Assembly: GCA_919901855.1 (NCBI GenBank)
Contig: CAKKQC010000019.1
Span: forward strand, 33,653 to 97,652
Direction of reading: 5' to 3'
Length of the DNA stretch: 64,000 bases
DNA from: a bacterium
GTDB lineage: Bacteria; Oederibacteriota; CAKKQC01
Position 1 is the stretch's first letter. Every line of letters begins with the position of its first letter. A program made the position numbers and the translations under genes. Shown piece after piece: positions 22,678 to 32,013 of the stretch. The notes beneath the pieces were generated by a model. The model was not told the DNA's origin. It saw only the letters and a list, made by a program, of their open reading frames with translations, and did no database searches.

Positions 22678-24006
22678 TTACCCGGCGCGGCCGGTCTTCT
22701 CGATCCTGACCCGGAGGGGCAGGCCGGCAGGATCGACCTCGAGCACGGCGAAGATCAGCCCGGCGTGCGGCACGCGCTCGCCCGCCGCCAGGGGGTGGCC
22801 GGCCTGGGTGCGCAGGAACTCGCCCAGCGATCCGCCGGCCCACACCGGGGTTGCCACCCCGAGGAGGTGCAGGCAGGCCCGCGCCTCCGCCCGCCCCGAG
22901 GCGAGGTAGTTGCCCTCCCGGTCGAGCTTCATCAGGCGTTCCGTAAGGTCGAACTCGTCCCGGATCTCGCCCACGATCTCCTCCAGCAGGTCCTCGATCG
23001 TGACCAGCCCGGCCAGCTCCCCGAAGTCGTCGATGACGAAGGCGACGTGCTGTTCCCCGCGCTGGAAGTCCCGCAGGAGGTCCAGCACCCGGGTGCCCGT
23101 CCGCACGAACTGGGGCTGTCGCATGACGTCCTGGAACACGACGAGATCCCGCTCGCCCTCGGCCAGGAGGTGGAGCAGATCCTTCGTGTGCAGGACGCCC
23201 ACCACGTCGTCTGGACCGCTCCCGATCACGGGCAGGCGGGAATATCCGCTCTCGAGCGCCGCCTGCAGGATCCTGTCCACGCTGTCCCCCTGCCGCACGC
23301 TCACGATGTCCTCCCGCGGCGTCATCACCTGGCGCACGGTGAGGTCCCCGATCGCGAGAATGCCCTGCATCATCTCGCGCTCCTGGCGCTCGAGCACCCC
23401 ACCCTCCTCGGACGCCTTCACCAGAAGACCCAGCTCATTCAGGGAGTGGACCTGTCCGCTGATCCCGCCGGTCACGCTGAATCCGAAGAGCCCGACGACC
23501 ATCGCACCCGCGCGGTTGAGCAGCCAGATGAAGGGGCGAAACACCCGCTCGAAGAGCATGAGCGGGCGCACCACCCACAGGCCGACGCGATCCGGCACCT
23601 GGAGGGCCACGGTCTTGGGAGCCAGTTCCCCCAGCACGACGTGCAGAAACGAGATCAGGAGGAAGGAAAGGGCGAACGCAATGGAATGCGCCGCGATGCC
23701 CGAGAGCACGGGACCGAACACGCCCAGGATGGGAAGCATCAATCCCGCCAGCGCAGGCTCGCCGAGCCACCCAAGCCCGATGGACGCGAGCGTGATCCCG
23801 AGCTGGGTGGCGGCGATGTAGCGGTCCAGCTCCGCCACCATGGCGTCGAGGCGACGCGCCCCACGCACCCCCTGCGCCACCAGCTCCTTGACCCTGGTTC
23901 GCCGCACCGACACGAGGGCGAACTCCGCCGCCACGAAGAGGGCGTTGGCGAAGATCAGCGCGGGGATGGCAACCAGGCCCGCAATCAGCCACACGGGGGA
24001 TTCCAT
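22678..24006 (-). CDS. CNNM/CBS-domain transporter-like protein (HlyC/CorC family)
   Basis: The 442-residue protein has an N-terminal CNNM (DUF21) membrane domain with about four hydrophobic segments (residues 5-190, including 'GWLGEPALAGLMLPILGVFG' and 'VLGELAPKTVALQ'). A CBS pair follows (about 210-335, 'VMTPREDIVSVRQGDSVDRI', 'HTKDLLHLL'), and then a CorC_HlyC C-terminal domain ('DDFGELAGLVTIEDLLEEIV', 'GEIRDEF'). Family members are implicated in magnesium/cobalt transport or efflux. I chose the ATG at 24006, 17 bp after ybeY; an upstream GTG is possible. Clustering with phoH and ybeY is a widely conserved arrangement. Confidence 0.92.
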   Translation of the reverse strand: MESPVWLIAGLVAIPALIFANALFVAAEFALVSVRRTRVKELVAQGVRGARRLDAMVAELDRYIAATQLGITLASIGLGWLGEPALAGLMLPILGVFGPVLSGIAAHSIAFALSFLLISFLHVVLGELAPKTVALQVPDRVGLWVVRPLMLFERVFRPFIWLLNRAGAMVVGLFGFSVTGGISGQVHSLNELGLLVKASEEGGVLERQEREMMQGILAIGDLTVRQVMTPREDIVSVRQGDSVDRILQAALESGYSRLPVIGSGPDDVVGVLHTKDLLHLLAEGERDLVVFQDVMRQPQFVRTGTRVLDLLRDFQRGEQHVAFVIDDFGELAGLVTIEDLLEEIVGEIRDEFDLTERLMKLDREGNYLASGRAEARACLHLLGVATPVWAGGSLGEFLRTQAGHPLAAGERVPHAGLIFAVLEVDPAGLPLRVRIEKTGRAG

Positions 24007-24022
24007 CCAGCCCCCGGCCACG

Positions 24023-24457
24023 TTATGCACGCGGACCCCGCGCCACGAGCGCCCGCTGTACGGCCCCCATGAGGTCCGCCGCCGCCGGATCCCCGTGGTG
24101 GAACCCCATGAGGTGCAGCATGCCGTGCACGACAAGTTCGGCGAGCCAGCGGCGGTACGGCAGGCCCAGGCGCCGCGACCGGCGGCGGACGAGCGGGGGG
24201 CAGACGTACACCTCGCCCAGCTCGCCGCCCGGCTCGTCCCCCGGCGCGGCGAACGACAGCACGTCGGCGGGACCCCGGTGACGCCGCCATGCGCGGTTCA
24301 GCCGCCCGGACTCGGCGGTTGACACGGCGCAGACACTCACCCCCAGCCGCTCGCACCTGAGGATGCGCCGGGCCGCGCGAACCGCGCGATCGACCTCACG
24401 GCCAGCCGGGTCCCCGTCGAAACCGCAGACCTCGATGGCTCCCTCCGCGCGGCTCAC
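24023..24457 (-). CDS. ybeY: Endoribonuclease YbeY
   Basis: YbeY is a zinc-dependent RNase involved in rRNA 3' maturation and ribosome quality control. The 144-residue product contains the fold signature 'NRAWRRHRGPADVLSFAAPG' and the metal motif 'HGMLHLMGFHHGD'. Zinc ligands are His111, His115 and His121. The usual Asp in HGxLHLxGxDH is His120 here. The GTG start at 24457 overlaps the phoH stop by 4 bp (GTGA). An Arg-rich stretch ('RRRSRRLGLPYRR') precedes the motif. Confidence 0.94.
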   Translation of the reverse strand: MSRAEGAIEVCGFDGDPAGREVDRAVRAARRILRCERLGVSVCAVSTAESGRLNRAWRRHRGPADVLSFAAPGDEPGGELGEVYVCPPLVRRRSRRLGLPYRRWLAELVVHGMLHLMGFHHGDPAAADLMGAVQRALVARGPRA

Positions 24458-25437
24458 CCGCGCGGACGCGGCTTCGCGTGGCCGCCGGTCCCCGCATACC
24501 GCGCGCCCCCATCGCCTTCGTACGCCGTCAGGATCCGCTGGACGAGTTCGTGCCGGACGACGTCGGCGGGCGTGAATCGCACGATCGAAAGGCCCTCCAC
24601 CTTCTCCAGCAGGTCCACGGCGTGGACGAGCCCGGAGGGCAGGTCCTTGGGCAGGTCGATCTGGGTGACGTCGCCGGTCACGACAACGCGGGACCCCACG
24701 CCGAGGCGGGTAAGGAACATCTTCATCTGCTCCGTCGTCGTGTTCTGGGCCTCGTCCAGGATGATGAAGGCCTTGTTCAACGTCCGGCCGCGCATGTACG
24801 CGAGCGGCGCTATCTCGATCGTTTCCTGCTGCAGCAACCGGCGCAGCGTGACGGGCTCCAGCATGTCCGAGAGCGCGTCGTAGAGGGGTCGCATGTAGGG
24901 GTTGACCTTCTCCTGGACGTCGCCGGGGAGGAACCCGAGCCGCTCCCCCGCCTCCACGACCGGCCGTACGAGGATGATCCGGTCGGCCGTCTGGGCGGCG
25001 TAGGCCTGGAGCGCGCAGCCCACGGCGAGGTAGGTCTTTCCGGTCCCCGCCGGCCCGACCCCGAACACGACGTCGCAAGCCCGGATCGCGCGGACGTACT
25101 CGGCCTGGTGCTCGCCCCGCGGCTGGATGATCTGCCGGGGCGTCCGGATCGACAGGTCGGCCGGGCTCCCGGGGCGCGCCACCGGCGCCACGTGCCCCCG
25201 GCCTCCGGCGAGCGCCCGGATCGTCTCCGGTGTGACCGGCGCGGTCGCCGAGCGCAGGCGATCCAGGACCCGCAGCGCGGTGCCGACCGCCGCCTTCGGT
25301 CCCTTCACGTTCACCTCGTTCCCGTGGGCGATCACGCGCACGCCCAGCGAGACCTCGAGCTGGCGGAGGTTCTCCTCGCGGTAGCCGAAGAGCAGTGCGA
25401 GCGCCGGGCCGGACGGGAACAGGACCTTGCCGGTCAC
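24454..25437 (-). CDS. phoH: PhoH family ATPase
   Basis: PhoH-like proteins are predicted RNA-associated ATPases and are commonly encoded just before ybeY. The 327-residue product has an N-terminal KH-like region (residues 1-60) and an NTPase domain. That domain has Walker A 'GPAGTGKTYLA' (about 128-138), Walker B 'AFIILDEAQNTT', and the family motifs 'MKMFLTRLGVGSRVVVTGDV' and 'DLPSGL'. It overlaps aspS by 4 bp and ybeY by 4 bp. The C-terminus is a short Gly/Arg-rich tail. The precise substrate is not known. Confidence 0.96.
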   Translation of the reverse strand: MTGKVLFPSGPALALLFGYREENLRQLEVSLGVRVIAHGNEVNVKGPKAAVGTALRVLDRLRSATAPVTPETIRALAGGRGHVAPVARPGSPADLSIRTPRQIIQPRGEHQAEYVRAIRACDVVFGVGPAGTGKTYLAVGCALQAYAAQTADRIILVRPVVEAGERLGFLPGDVQEKVNPYMRPLYDALSDMLEPVTLRRLLQQETIEIAPLAYMRGRTLNKAFIILDEAQNTTTEQMKMFLTRLGVGSRVVVTGDVTQIDLPKDLPSGLVHAVDLLEKVEGLSIVRFTPADVVRHELVQRILTAYEGDGGARYAGTGGHAKPRPRG

Positions 25438-27221
25438 TTCGGCGCACCCGGCTCCGGTTCCTCGACGATCCGGATGTGCAGGTCCTTGAGCTGGCGGGCG
25501 GTGACCCGGCCGGGGGCGCCCATCAGGAGGTCCTGCGCCTTCTGATTCAGCGGGAAGGCTATTGTTTCCCGCAGGTTCTCCTCGCCCGTCAGGAGCATGA
25601 CGATGCGGTCGATGCCCGGCGCGATCCCGCCGTGGGGCGGCGGCCCGTACTTGAACGCGGTGGCCAGCGCCGGGAACTTCTCGTCCACGGTCTCCTTCGG
25701 GTACCCGGCGATCTCGAACGCCCGGTACAGGATGTCGGACCGGTGGTTCCGGATCGCGCCGGAGGACAGCTCGATGCCGTTGCAGACGATGTCGTACTGC
25801 CAGGCCTTGACCGCCAGCGGGTCCCCGGCGTTGAGCGCATCCATGCCCCCCTGCGGCATCGAGAAGGGGTTGTGGTTGAACACGATCTGGCGGGTCTCCG
25901 GGTCCTTCGCGTACATCGGGAAGTCCGTGATCCAGCAGAACCGGAACGCGTCCTTCTCCGCGAGCCCCAGCCCTTCCCCGATGTGGCGACGCAGGGGCGC
26001 GACGATCGCGTGCAGGGCGTCTTCGTCGGCCGAGGCGTAGAAGAACGCGGCGTCACCCTCCCCGATCCCGCACTGCTCGCGCACCTTCCCGTGGAGTTCC
26101 GCAGGGATGAACTTCGCGAGCGGACCGGACAAGCCGGCACCGGGCTTCACCGCGAGGTAGCCGAGCCCGTCCGCGCCGGCCTGCGTGGCCCGCGCGACGA
26201 CGCCGTCGAAGAATGACCGGGGCCTCGACGCCCCACCCGGGGCGGGCAGGGCCCGCACCCGCTTGCCCCCAAAGAATGGAATCACGCCGGCCAGAAGCTC
26301 CGTCGCGTCGCGCATCTCGATCGGGATCCTGAGGTCTGGTTTGTCGGTGCCGAACTTGACCATCGCCTCGGCGTACGTGAGCCGCGGAAACGGCGCCGGG
26401 GTCACGGCACGGGAGCCCGCGAACGCGCCGAACACGTTCGGCAGGACGGTCTCCACGACGGCGAAGACGTCCTCCTGCGTCACGAAGCTCATCTCGAGGT
26501 CGAGCTGGTAGAACTCCCCGGGGCTTCGGTCGGCGCGGCTGTCCTCATCCCGAAAGCACGGCGCGATCTGGAAATAGCGGTCGAAGCCCGCGACCATGAA
26601 GAGCTGCTTGAACTGCTGGGGCGCCTGCGGCAGGGCGTAGAACTGGCCTGGATGAAGCCGGGACGGCACGAGGAAGTCCCGGGCCCCCTCGGGGCTGGAG
26701 TTCGTGAGGATGGGCGTCGCCAGCTCGGTGAAGCCCAGCCGCCGCATCTCGTCCCGGATGAAGGCCACGACCTTCGTCCTGAGCATGACGTTCGCGTGCA
26801 TCCTGGGCCGCCGCAGGTCCAGGTACCTGTACTGGAGCCGCAGTTCTTCGGGCGTGTCCTGCTCGGGGAAGACGCTGAACGGCAGGGCCTCGGCCCGGCT
26901 GAGCACCTCGCAGACCTCCACGCGGACCTCGATCTCGCCGGTCTCGATCGCGGCGTTGACCGTAGCCGGATCCCGCCGGGCCACCGCTCCGTCCACCCGG
27001 ATCACGGACTCCTTGGGCAGGTGGCTCAGTAGCCCGTGGCAGGACGACCCCGGCGCGACGACTAGCTGGACCAGCCCGTAGTGGTCGCGCAGGTCGAGGA
27101 AGAGTACCCCGCCCAGGTCGCGCCGGTTGTGCAGCCAGCCGGACAGGCGGACCGCGGTGCCCGCCTGGGCACCCCTGAGCTCGCCACACGTGTGGGTACG
27201 GTATTCGGGGGACAGCGACAT
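25434..27221 (-). CDS. aspS: Aspartate--tRNA ligase
   Basis: AspRS charges tRNA-Asp. The 595-residue product has the bacterial layout. The N-terminal OB anticodon-binding domain has 'VRLSGWLHNRRDLGGVLFLD'. Class II motif 2 is 'QIAPCFRDEDSRADRSPGEF'. The bacterial GAD-type insertion occupies about 290-410. Motif 3 is 'GGIAPGIDRIVMLLTGEENL'. Whether it also charges tRNA-Asn (non-discriminating form) cannot be judged by eye. It starts 36 bp after the hisS stop and overlaps phoH by 4 bp. Confidence 0.97.
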   Translation of the reverse strand: MSLSPEYRTHTCGELRGAQAGTAVRLSGWLHNRRDLGGVLFLDLRDHYGLVQLVVAPGSSCHGLLSHLPKESVIRVDGAVARRDPATVNAAIETGEIEVRVEVCEVLSRAEALPFSVFPEQDTPEELRLQYRYLDLRRPRMHANVMLRTKVVAFIRDEMRRLGFTELATPILTNSSPEGARDFLVPSRLHPGQFYALPQAPQQFKQLFMVAGFDRYFQIAPCFRDEDSRADRSPGEFYQLDLEMSFVTQEDVFAVVETVLPNVFGAFAGSRAVTPAPFPRLTYAEAMVKFGTDKPDLRIPIEMRDATELLAGVIPFFGGKRVRALPAPGGASRPRSFFDGVVARATQAGADGLGYLAVKPGAGLSGPLAKFIPAELHGKVREQCGIGEGDAAFFYASADEDALHAIVAPLRRHIGEGLGLAEKDAFRFCWITDFPMYAKDPETRQIVFNHNPFSMPQGGMDALNAGDPLAVKAWQYDIVCNGIELSSGAIRNHRSDILYRAFEIAGYPKETVDEKFPALATAFKYGPPPHGGIAPGIDRIVMLLTGEENLRETIAFPLNQKAQDLLMGAPGRVTARQLKDLHIRIVEEPEPGAPK

Positions 27222-27257
27222 GGGAACTAGCCTAGCATCCCTTGGGGGGGTCGGGGT

Positions 27258-28505
27258 TCAGGGCTTGGCCGGAGCCAGCCGCCCAGCCACCTCGCCTTCG
27301 GCGACGTCCTCCTGGACGTGCGTGGCAAGGTTCTTGAGCCCGACGGAGCCGGTTCCCGGCGCGACAAACACGGCCCAGCCGGCGCCGGAAGAACCCGACG
27401 CCCGCAACTGGCTGTTGAGGCTCTTGCCCTCCTGCCCGAGCTCGCACGCGACCCCCGCCCGCCGAAGCGCCTGCGCCAGCCGGAACGCGCGCGGGTACGC
27501 GTCGACGCTCGTCGACAGCACGAAGGCAGCGAGTGACGGCGCCGCGGGCTCACGGGGAGCCGCGTCGAGTACCCGCTCGAGACCCATGCCAAACCCGACG
27601 CCCGGCGTCGGTGGGCCGCCGAGGAGTTCCACCAGCCCGTCGTAACGCCCCCCGCCCAGCAGGGTCCCCTGCTGGCCGGCATCCTTCGGCACATACTCGA
27701 AGCACGTGCGCGTGTAGTAATCGAGGCCCCGCACCAGCCGCGGGTCGGGCACGACGTCCAGCCCGAGCGTCCTCAAATGGGCAAGGACGGTCTCGTGGTG
27801 AGCCCGGCAGGCGTCGCAGAGATGGTCCACGAGCTTCGGCGCGTCCGCCGTAGCGGCGCGGCACGCCTCGACTTTGCAGTCGAGGACCCGCAGAACGTTG
27901 TGCTCGAGCCGGTAACCCGCGCAGTCCTTGCAGAACCGGTCCTTCCGCCCCTCGACGAAAGCGCGCAGGGCGGCTTCGTACGCCGGCCGGCAGGCCGGAT
28001 CGCCGTTGCTGTTGATCCGCCGCTCAAAGCCGCTCACGCCGAGCGCGCCGAGGATCGCGTCGCCCAGGTCCATGACTTCGACGTCCTGCGACGGCGCGGG
28101 ATTCCCGAACACCTCGACGCCCACCTGGTGGTGCTCGCGGAACCGCCCCTTCTGCGGGCGGTCGTACCGGAAAACGGGACACACGTAGTAGAGCTTGTGG
28201 CGACCGCCCTTCTGGGGGAGGGAGTGCTCGATGAAAGCGCGGACGACGGACGCGGTACCTTCCGGCCGCAGGGCGAGCTGACGGTCGCCCTTGTCCGTGA
28301 ACTCGTACATCTCCTTGGCGACCACGTCGGAGCCCAGCCCGAGTGAGCGGCGGAAGAGCTCGGCATGCTCGAAGACGGGGGTCCGGATCTCCCCGAACCC
28401 GTACCGGGTCAGGACATCACGGATCCTTCGTTCGGCTTCCTGCCAGCGGGCCGTGTCCTCGGGGAGAAGGTCCTGCGTCCCCCGAACGGCCTCGATCCGG
28501 CTCAA
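27258..28505 (-). CDS. hisS: Histidine--tRNA ligase
   Basis: HisRS is a class II synthetase. The 415-residue product begins 'MSRIEAVRGTQDLLPED'. It has the motif 2 region 'YYVCPVFRYDRPQKGRFREH' then 'HQVGVEVFG', and the histidine-specific motif 'RGLDYYTRTCFEYV'. It also has 'GGGRYDGLVELLGGPPTPGV' and a C-terminal anticodon-binding domain (about 320-415). It follows the alpha operon by 10 bp and precedes aspS, a frequent hisS-aspS pairing. Confidence 0.97.
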   Translation of the reverse strand: MSRIEAVRGTQDLLPEDTARWQEAERRIRDVLTRYGFGEIRTPVFEHAELFRRSLGLGSDVVAKEMYEFTDKGDRQLALRPEGTASVVRAFIEHSLPQKGGRHKLYYVCPVFRYDRPQKGRFREHHQVGVEVFGNPAPSQDVEVMDLGDAILGALGVSGFERRINSNGDPACRPAYEAALRAFVEGRKDRFCKDCAGYRLEHNVLRVLDCKVEACRAATADAPKLVDHLCDACRAHHETVLAHLRTLGLDVVPDPRLVRGLDYYTRTCFEYVPKDAGQQGTLLGGGRYDGLVELLGGPPTPGVGFGMGLERVLDAAPREPAAPSLAAFVLSTSVDAYPRAFRLAQALRRAGVACELGQEGKSLNSQLRASGSSGAGWAVFVAPGTGSVGLKNLATHVQEDVAEGEVAGRLAPAKP

Positions 28506-28515
28506 GTGGATTCCG

Positions 28516-28947
28516 TTACTTGGCGGCGGCCCCCGCCTGCTCTTTGGCCGCCTTCTTGATGACAGGCTTCCCCGGCGGGGGGCCGAGCTTCTCGCGGTCG
28601 ACGAGCTCGAGGACGGCGACTTCGGCCCCGTCTCCGGGACGGCGACCCAGGCGCACGATCCGCGTATAGCCGCCCGCCCGCTCCGCGAAGTGGGGCCCCA
28701 GCTTCTCGAAGAGGGCCTTGTACGCCATCTTGTCGTGGATGGTCCGCTGGACCTGCCGCTGGGACTGGGGATCTCCCTTGCGCGCCAGCGTGATGAGCGG
28801 CTCCGCGAAGGCCCGGGCCTCTTTCGCCTTCTCCACGGTCGTCACGATCATCCAGTTGCGGAAAAGCCCCTCAGAGAGGTGCTGGAGCATCCGGAGACGA
28901 TGCTCGGTAGTCCGGTTGAAGCGGCGGTGCGACCGGCGGTGTTTCAC
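28516..28947 (-). CDS. rplQ: 50S ribosomal protein L17
   Basis: L17 lies near the exit tunnel of the large subunit. The 143-residue product starts 'MKHRRSHRRFNRTTEHRLRM' and keeps 'LITLARKGD' and 'GGYTRIVRLGRRPGDGAEVA'. The last 25 residues are a Lys/Ala/Pro tail. It is the last gene of the alpha operon and overlaps the rpoA stop by 4 bp. Confidence 0.97.
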   Translation of the reverse strand: MKHRRSHRRFNRTTEHRLRMLQHLSEGLFRNWMIVTTVEKAKEARAFAEPLITLARKGDPQSQRQVQRTIHDKMAYKALFEKLGPHFAERAGGYTRIVRLGRRPGDGAEVAVLELVDREKLGPPPGKPVIKKAAKEQAGAAAK

Positions 28948-30008
28948 GGCTTCTCCGGCTCCTTCGGCTCCATCGGTTCCGCCGCGGCTGCCGGCTCGTC
29001 TACTGCTGGCTCCGGAACCGTCTCGACTGTTGGATCCCCGGAAGAGACCTGGTAGGAGGAGACATCCATGCCGAGCGACAACCCCATCGCGGCCAGGGCG
29101 GCCTTGATTTCCTCGAGCGACTTGCGTCCGAAGTTCTTGAACCGGAGCAGGTCCTCGTCGGTCTTGGAAACCAGGTCCCCGATGGTCTTGATGTTCTCAT
29201 TGTGCAGCGAGTTCAGCGCCCGCACCGAGAGCTCGAGCTCCTCGAGCCCCTTGTGGACGAGCTCCTTCAGCCGCTCGCTCTCCTTGATCTGCTGGGCCCC
29301 CGCCACCTCACCCCCGTCCTTGACCAGGATGGCGAAGTGTTCACGCAGGAGGAAGCCCGCCTCGTCAAGAGCCTTCTCGGGTGACACGCGGCCGTCGGTC
29401 CAGATCTCGAGGATCAGGCGTTCGAAGTCCGTAACCTGTCCCACCCGCGTGTTCTCGACGTCGTAACGGACCCGGGCGACCGGGCTGAAGCTGGAGTCGA
29501 GGGGGATCACGCCGATCGGGGCCTCCGCGCGTTTGTTCCGCTCGGACGGCACGAAACCGCGACCCACGTCGATGTCCACCTCGAGGGAGAGTTTCGCGCT
29601 CTTCTCCGTGAGCGTAGCCAGATGCTGGTCGGGGTTCAGGATTTCCACCTCCGGGTTCGGCTCGAGGAGCGCGGCGGTCACCGTCACCTCGCCGGACACG
29701 CTCAGCCGCAGCGTCTTGGGCGGAGCGCCGTGCACGCGCAGCTTCATCTGCCGCAGGTTCAGGAGGATGTCCATGACGTCCTCGAGGACCCCGGGAATCG
29801 TCCCGAACTCGTGGTGCACGCCGTCGATCCGGGCGGCCGTCACCGCGGCGCCCTCGACACTCGAGAGCAGCGCGCGGCGCAGGGCGTTCCCCACCGTCAG
29901 GGCGTACCCGCGCTCGAACGGCTCCATGATGAACTTGCCGTACGTGGGCGTCAGGCTCGCCGCATCGAACTCCGACCGGGTCGGCATCGCGAACTCTTTC
30001 CATCGCAT
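28944..30008 (-). CDS. rpoA: DNA-directed RNA polymerase subunit alpha
   Basis: Alpha is the assembly platform of RNA polymerase and contacts activators and UP elements. The 354-residue product has the N-terminal dimerisation domain ('FIMEPFERGYALTVGNALRR', 'LLSSVEGAAVTAARIDGV', 'HEFGTIPGVLEDV'). Its C-terminal DNA-binding domain has 'LNSLHNENIKTIGDLVSKTD' and 'EDLLRFKNFGRKSLEEIKAAL'. A Pro/Glu/Ala-rich tail of about 35 residues follows. The ATG at 30008 has AGGAGG upstream. It follows rpsD as usual. Confidence 0.97.
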   Translation of the reverse strand: MRWKEFAMPTRSEFDAASLTPTYGKFIMEPFERGYALTVGNALRRALLSSVEGAAVTAARIDGVHHEFGTIPGVLEDVMDILLNLRQMKLRVHGAPPKTLRLSVSGEVTVTAALLEPNPEVEILNPDQHLATLTEKSAKLSLEVDIDVGRGFVPSERNKRAEAPIGVIPLDSSFSPVARVRYDVENTRVGQVTDFERLILEIWTDGRVSPEKALDEAGFLLREHFAILVKDGGEVAGAQQIKESERLKELVHKGLEELELSVRALNSLHNENIKTIGDLVSKTDEDLLRFKNFGRKSLEEIKAALAAMGLSLGMDVSSYQVSSGDPTVETVPEPAVDEPAAAAEPMEPKEPEKP

Positions 30009-30075
30009 CGTTGTTCCTCCTTCAGCCCGGCGCCCATTCACTCGGAACGCCGGGGCCAGAAACCCCAGACAGATG

Positions 30076-30702
30076 TTACTTCGAGTAGTACGTGACCACC
30101 AGGTTCTCGTCCACGGGGATCGAGATGTCATCGCGGGTCGGGAGCATGCGGACGGTTCCCTTGAGCTCGCCGTCGCTGACCTCGACCCAGCCGGGAATGG
30201 CGCCGCGGTCGCGGGCGGACTTGACCCACCCTTCGACCTGCTCCTTCACCTTCGGGGAGGCGATCCGCACCTCGTCGCCGGCCCGCACCACGTACGACGC
30301 GACGTCGACGCGATGACCGTTGACCTGGACGTGACCGTGGCCCACGAGGGCCCGCGCCGCCGCGTGGGAGGGCGCGAAGCCCATCCGCGTCACGACGTTG
30401 TCCAGACGGCACTCGAGCAGTCGCAGGAGGTTCTCGGACGTGTTCCCCGCCTCCCGGCCCGCCCGGTCGAGGATCCGCACGAAGGGACCCTCGAGTACCC
30501 CGTAAAGGCGCTTCATGCGCTGCTTCTCGCGAAGCTGGATCACGTAGCCTTCCTGCTTCCGCCGCCGTTCCTGGTGCATTCCGGGCACCGACTGGCGCCG
30601 CTCGATCGCGCACTTCGCCGTCGCACACCGCGCGCCCTTCAGGAACAGTTTCATGCTCTCCCGCCGGCACAGCCGGCACTTGGCTCCGAGGATTCGTGAC
30701 AT
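30076..30702 (-). CDS. rpsD: 30S ribosomal protein S4
   Basis: S4 nucleates 16S rRNA folding and represses the alpha operon in several bacteria. The 208-residue product has an N-terminal zinc-type region ('CRLCRRESMKLFLKGARCAT' with paired cysteines). It also has 'KQRMKRLYGVLEGPF' and the S4 RNA-binding motif 'LDNVVTRMGFAPSHAAARAL' then 'VGHGHVQVNG'. A 67-bp gap separates it from rpoA. Confidence 0.97.
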   Translation of the reverse strand: MSRILGAKCRLCRRESMKLFLKGARCATAKCAIERRQSVPGMHQERRRKQEGYVIQLREKQRMKRLYGVLEGPFVRILDRAGREAGNTSENLLRLLECRLDNVVTRMGFAPSHAAARALVGHGHVQVNGHRVDVASYVVRAGDEVRIASPKVKEQVEGWVKSARDRGAIPGWVEVSDGELKGTVRMLPTRDDISIPVDENLVVTYYSK

Positions 30703-30706
30703 GACC

Positions 30707-31213
30707 CTACACCCTCCGCCGCTTCGGCGGCCGACAGCCGTTGTGCGGGATCGGGGTCACGTCCTTGATCAGGGAGATCTCGAGACCCGCGGCCTGGATC
30801 GCGCGCATCGCCGCTTCCCGGCCCACGCCCGGTCCCTTGACCAGGATGGAAACTTCCTTCACGCCCGAGTCCAGCGCCTTCTTGGCCGCGGTCTCGGCCG
30901 CGAGCTGGGCGGCGAACGGCGTGCCCTTGCGGGCGCCCTTGAACCCGACCGACCCGGCCGAGGACCACGCGATCACCTTGCCCGAGGCATCCGTGATCGT
31001 CACGATCGTGTTGTTGAACGTCGCGCGCACGTGCACGACGGCGTGGGCCGGCGCGGTCCGGCGCATGCGCCGGGCCGCCGCATCGGCCGGCGCCCCCACC
31101 GGCGCGTCCGCTTTCGGGGCGGATGCTTCCGGCTTCGGGGCCGGCTTCGGCGCTGTCGGTTCCGTCTTCGGAACCGGGGGCTCCGGCTTCGGCACTACTT
31201 GTTCATTTTCCAC
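30707..31213 (-). CDS. rpsK: 30S ribosomal protein S11 with long N-terminal extension
   Basis: S11 forms the platform of the small subunit and contacts mRNA near the exit. The conserved body (about residues 50-168) contains '[20 protein letters not shown]', '[20 protein letters not shown]' and the C-terminal '[16 protein letters not shown]'. Residues 1-48 are a Pro/Lys/Glu/Ala-rich extension absent from typical 125-130 aa homologues. No in-frame start closer to the body would avoid it without losing the ATG at 31213, which has AGGAGG upstream. The order rpsM-rpsK-rpsD is canonical. Confidence 0.95.
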   Translation of the reverse strand: MENEQVVPKPEPPVPKTEPTAPKPAPKPEASAPKADAPVGAPADAAARRMRRTAPAHAVVHVRATFNNTIVTITDASGKVIAWSSAGSVGFKGARKGTPFAAQLAAETAAKKALDSGVKEVSILVKGPGVGREAAMRAIQAAGLEISLIKDVTPIPHNGCRPPKRRRV

Positions 31214-31214
31214 T

Positions 31215-31640
31215 CTACTTCCCTCCTGATGCCGGCGCCGGGCGGTTGGCCGACGCCTTGGTTGCCGACCGGGCCGTGCCGCGCATGACGCCGACGGTCT
31301 TCCGCGGGCCCTTTCGGGTCCGGGCGTTCGTGCGAGTCCGCTGGCCGCGAACCGGCAGGTTCTTCTGGTGGCGGGTCCCCCGATACGAGCCGATCTCGAT
31401 CAGGCGCTTGATGTTGGCCGTGATCTCACGGCGCAGATCACCTTCGACCCGGTACTGGGACACCGCGCTCGACAGCCGGTGCACCTCGTCATCCGTCAGC
31501 TCCCGAACGCGCCGTTCGGCTCTGACCTGCGACGTCTCCAGGATTTTCCTGGAGAGGGTCGGGCCGATTCCGAAGATGTATCCGAGCGCCACATCGATCC
31601 GCTTGTCGCGCGGGAGTTCCACGCCCGCCAGTCGTGCCAT
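31215..31640 (-). CDS. rpsM: 30S ribosomal protein S13
   Basis: S13 lies in the head of the small subunit and bridges to the large subunit and P-site tRNA. The 141-residue product starts '[20 protein letters not shown]' and continues '[15 protein letters not shown]'. It has '[20 protein letters not shown]' before a Lys/Ala/Pro-rich C-terminal tail about 20 residues longer than usual. It lies between rpmJ and rpsK. Confidence 0.97.
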   Translation of the reverse strand: MARLAGVELPRDKRIDVALGYIFGIGPTLSRKILETSQVRAERRVRELTDDEVHRLSSAVSQYRVEGDLRREITANIKRLIEIGSYRGTRHQKNLPVRGQRTRTNARTRKGPRKTVGVMRGTARSATKASANRPAPASGGK

Positions 31641-31662
31641 GCGTACTGTCCTCCTTGACCTT

Positions 31663-31776
31663 TCAGCCCTGGCGCTGCTTGTGCTTGGGGTTGGCGCAGA
31701 TAACGCGCACCACCCCTTTGCGCCGGACGATCTTGCATTTCGCGCAGATTTGTTTCACGCTTGCCCTGACTTTCAT
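31663..31776 (-). CDS. rpmJ: 50S ribosomal protein L36
   Basis: This 37-residue protein, read from the sequence, begins [15 protein letters not shown] and ends in the His-Lys-Gln-Arg-Gln-Gly of L36. It keeps the zinc pattern Cys-x2-Cys ... Cys ... His. It lies between infA and rpsM, its usual place, with AGGAGGC 5 nt before the ATG. Confidence 0.95.
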   Translation of the reverse strand: MKVRASVKQICAKCKIVRRKGVVRVICANPKHKQRQG

Positions 31777-31791
31777 CTATGCCTCCTTGAG

Positions 31792-32007
31792 CTACAGCCG
31801 GAACGTGATCCGGCCGCGGGTGAGATCGTAGGGCGAAAGCTCCACGGTCACCCGGTCGCCGGGCAGAATCCGGATGAAGTGCATCCGCATCTTCCCCGAC
31901 ACGTGGGCCAGGATCTTGTGGCCGTTGTCCAGCTCCACGCGGAACATCGCGTTCGGCAGGGCTTCGACCACCTTTCCTTCCACCAGGATCGGCTCTTCCT
32001 TCGGCAT
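31792..32007 (-). CDS. infA: Translation initiation factor IF-1
   Basis: IF-1 binds the ribosomal A site during initiation. The 71-residue OB-fold protein contains '[20 protein letters not shown]', '[20 protein letters not shown]' and '[20 protein letters not shown]'. It lies between map and rpmJ in the usual spc/alpha junction order. Confidence 0.97.
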   Translation of the reverse strand: MPKEEPILVEGKVVEALPNAMFRVELDNGHKILAHVSGKMRMHFIRILPGDRVTVELSPYDLTRGRITFRL

Positions 32008-32013
32008 GGCCCC

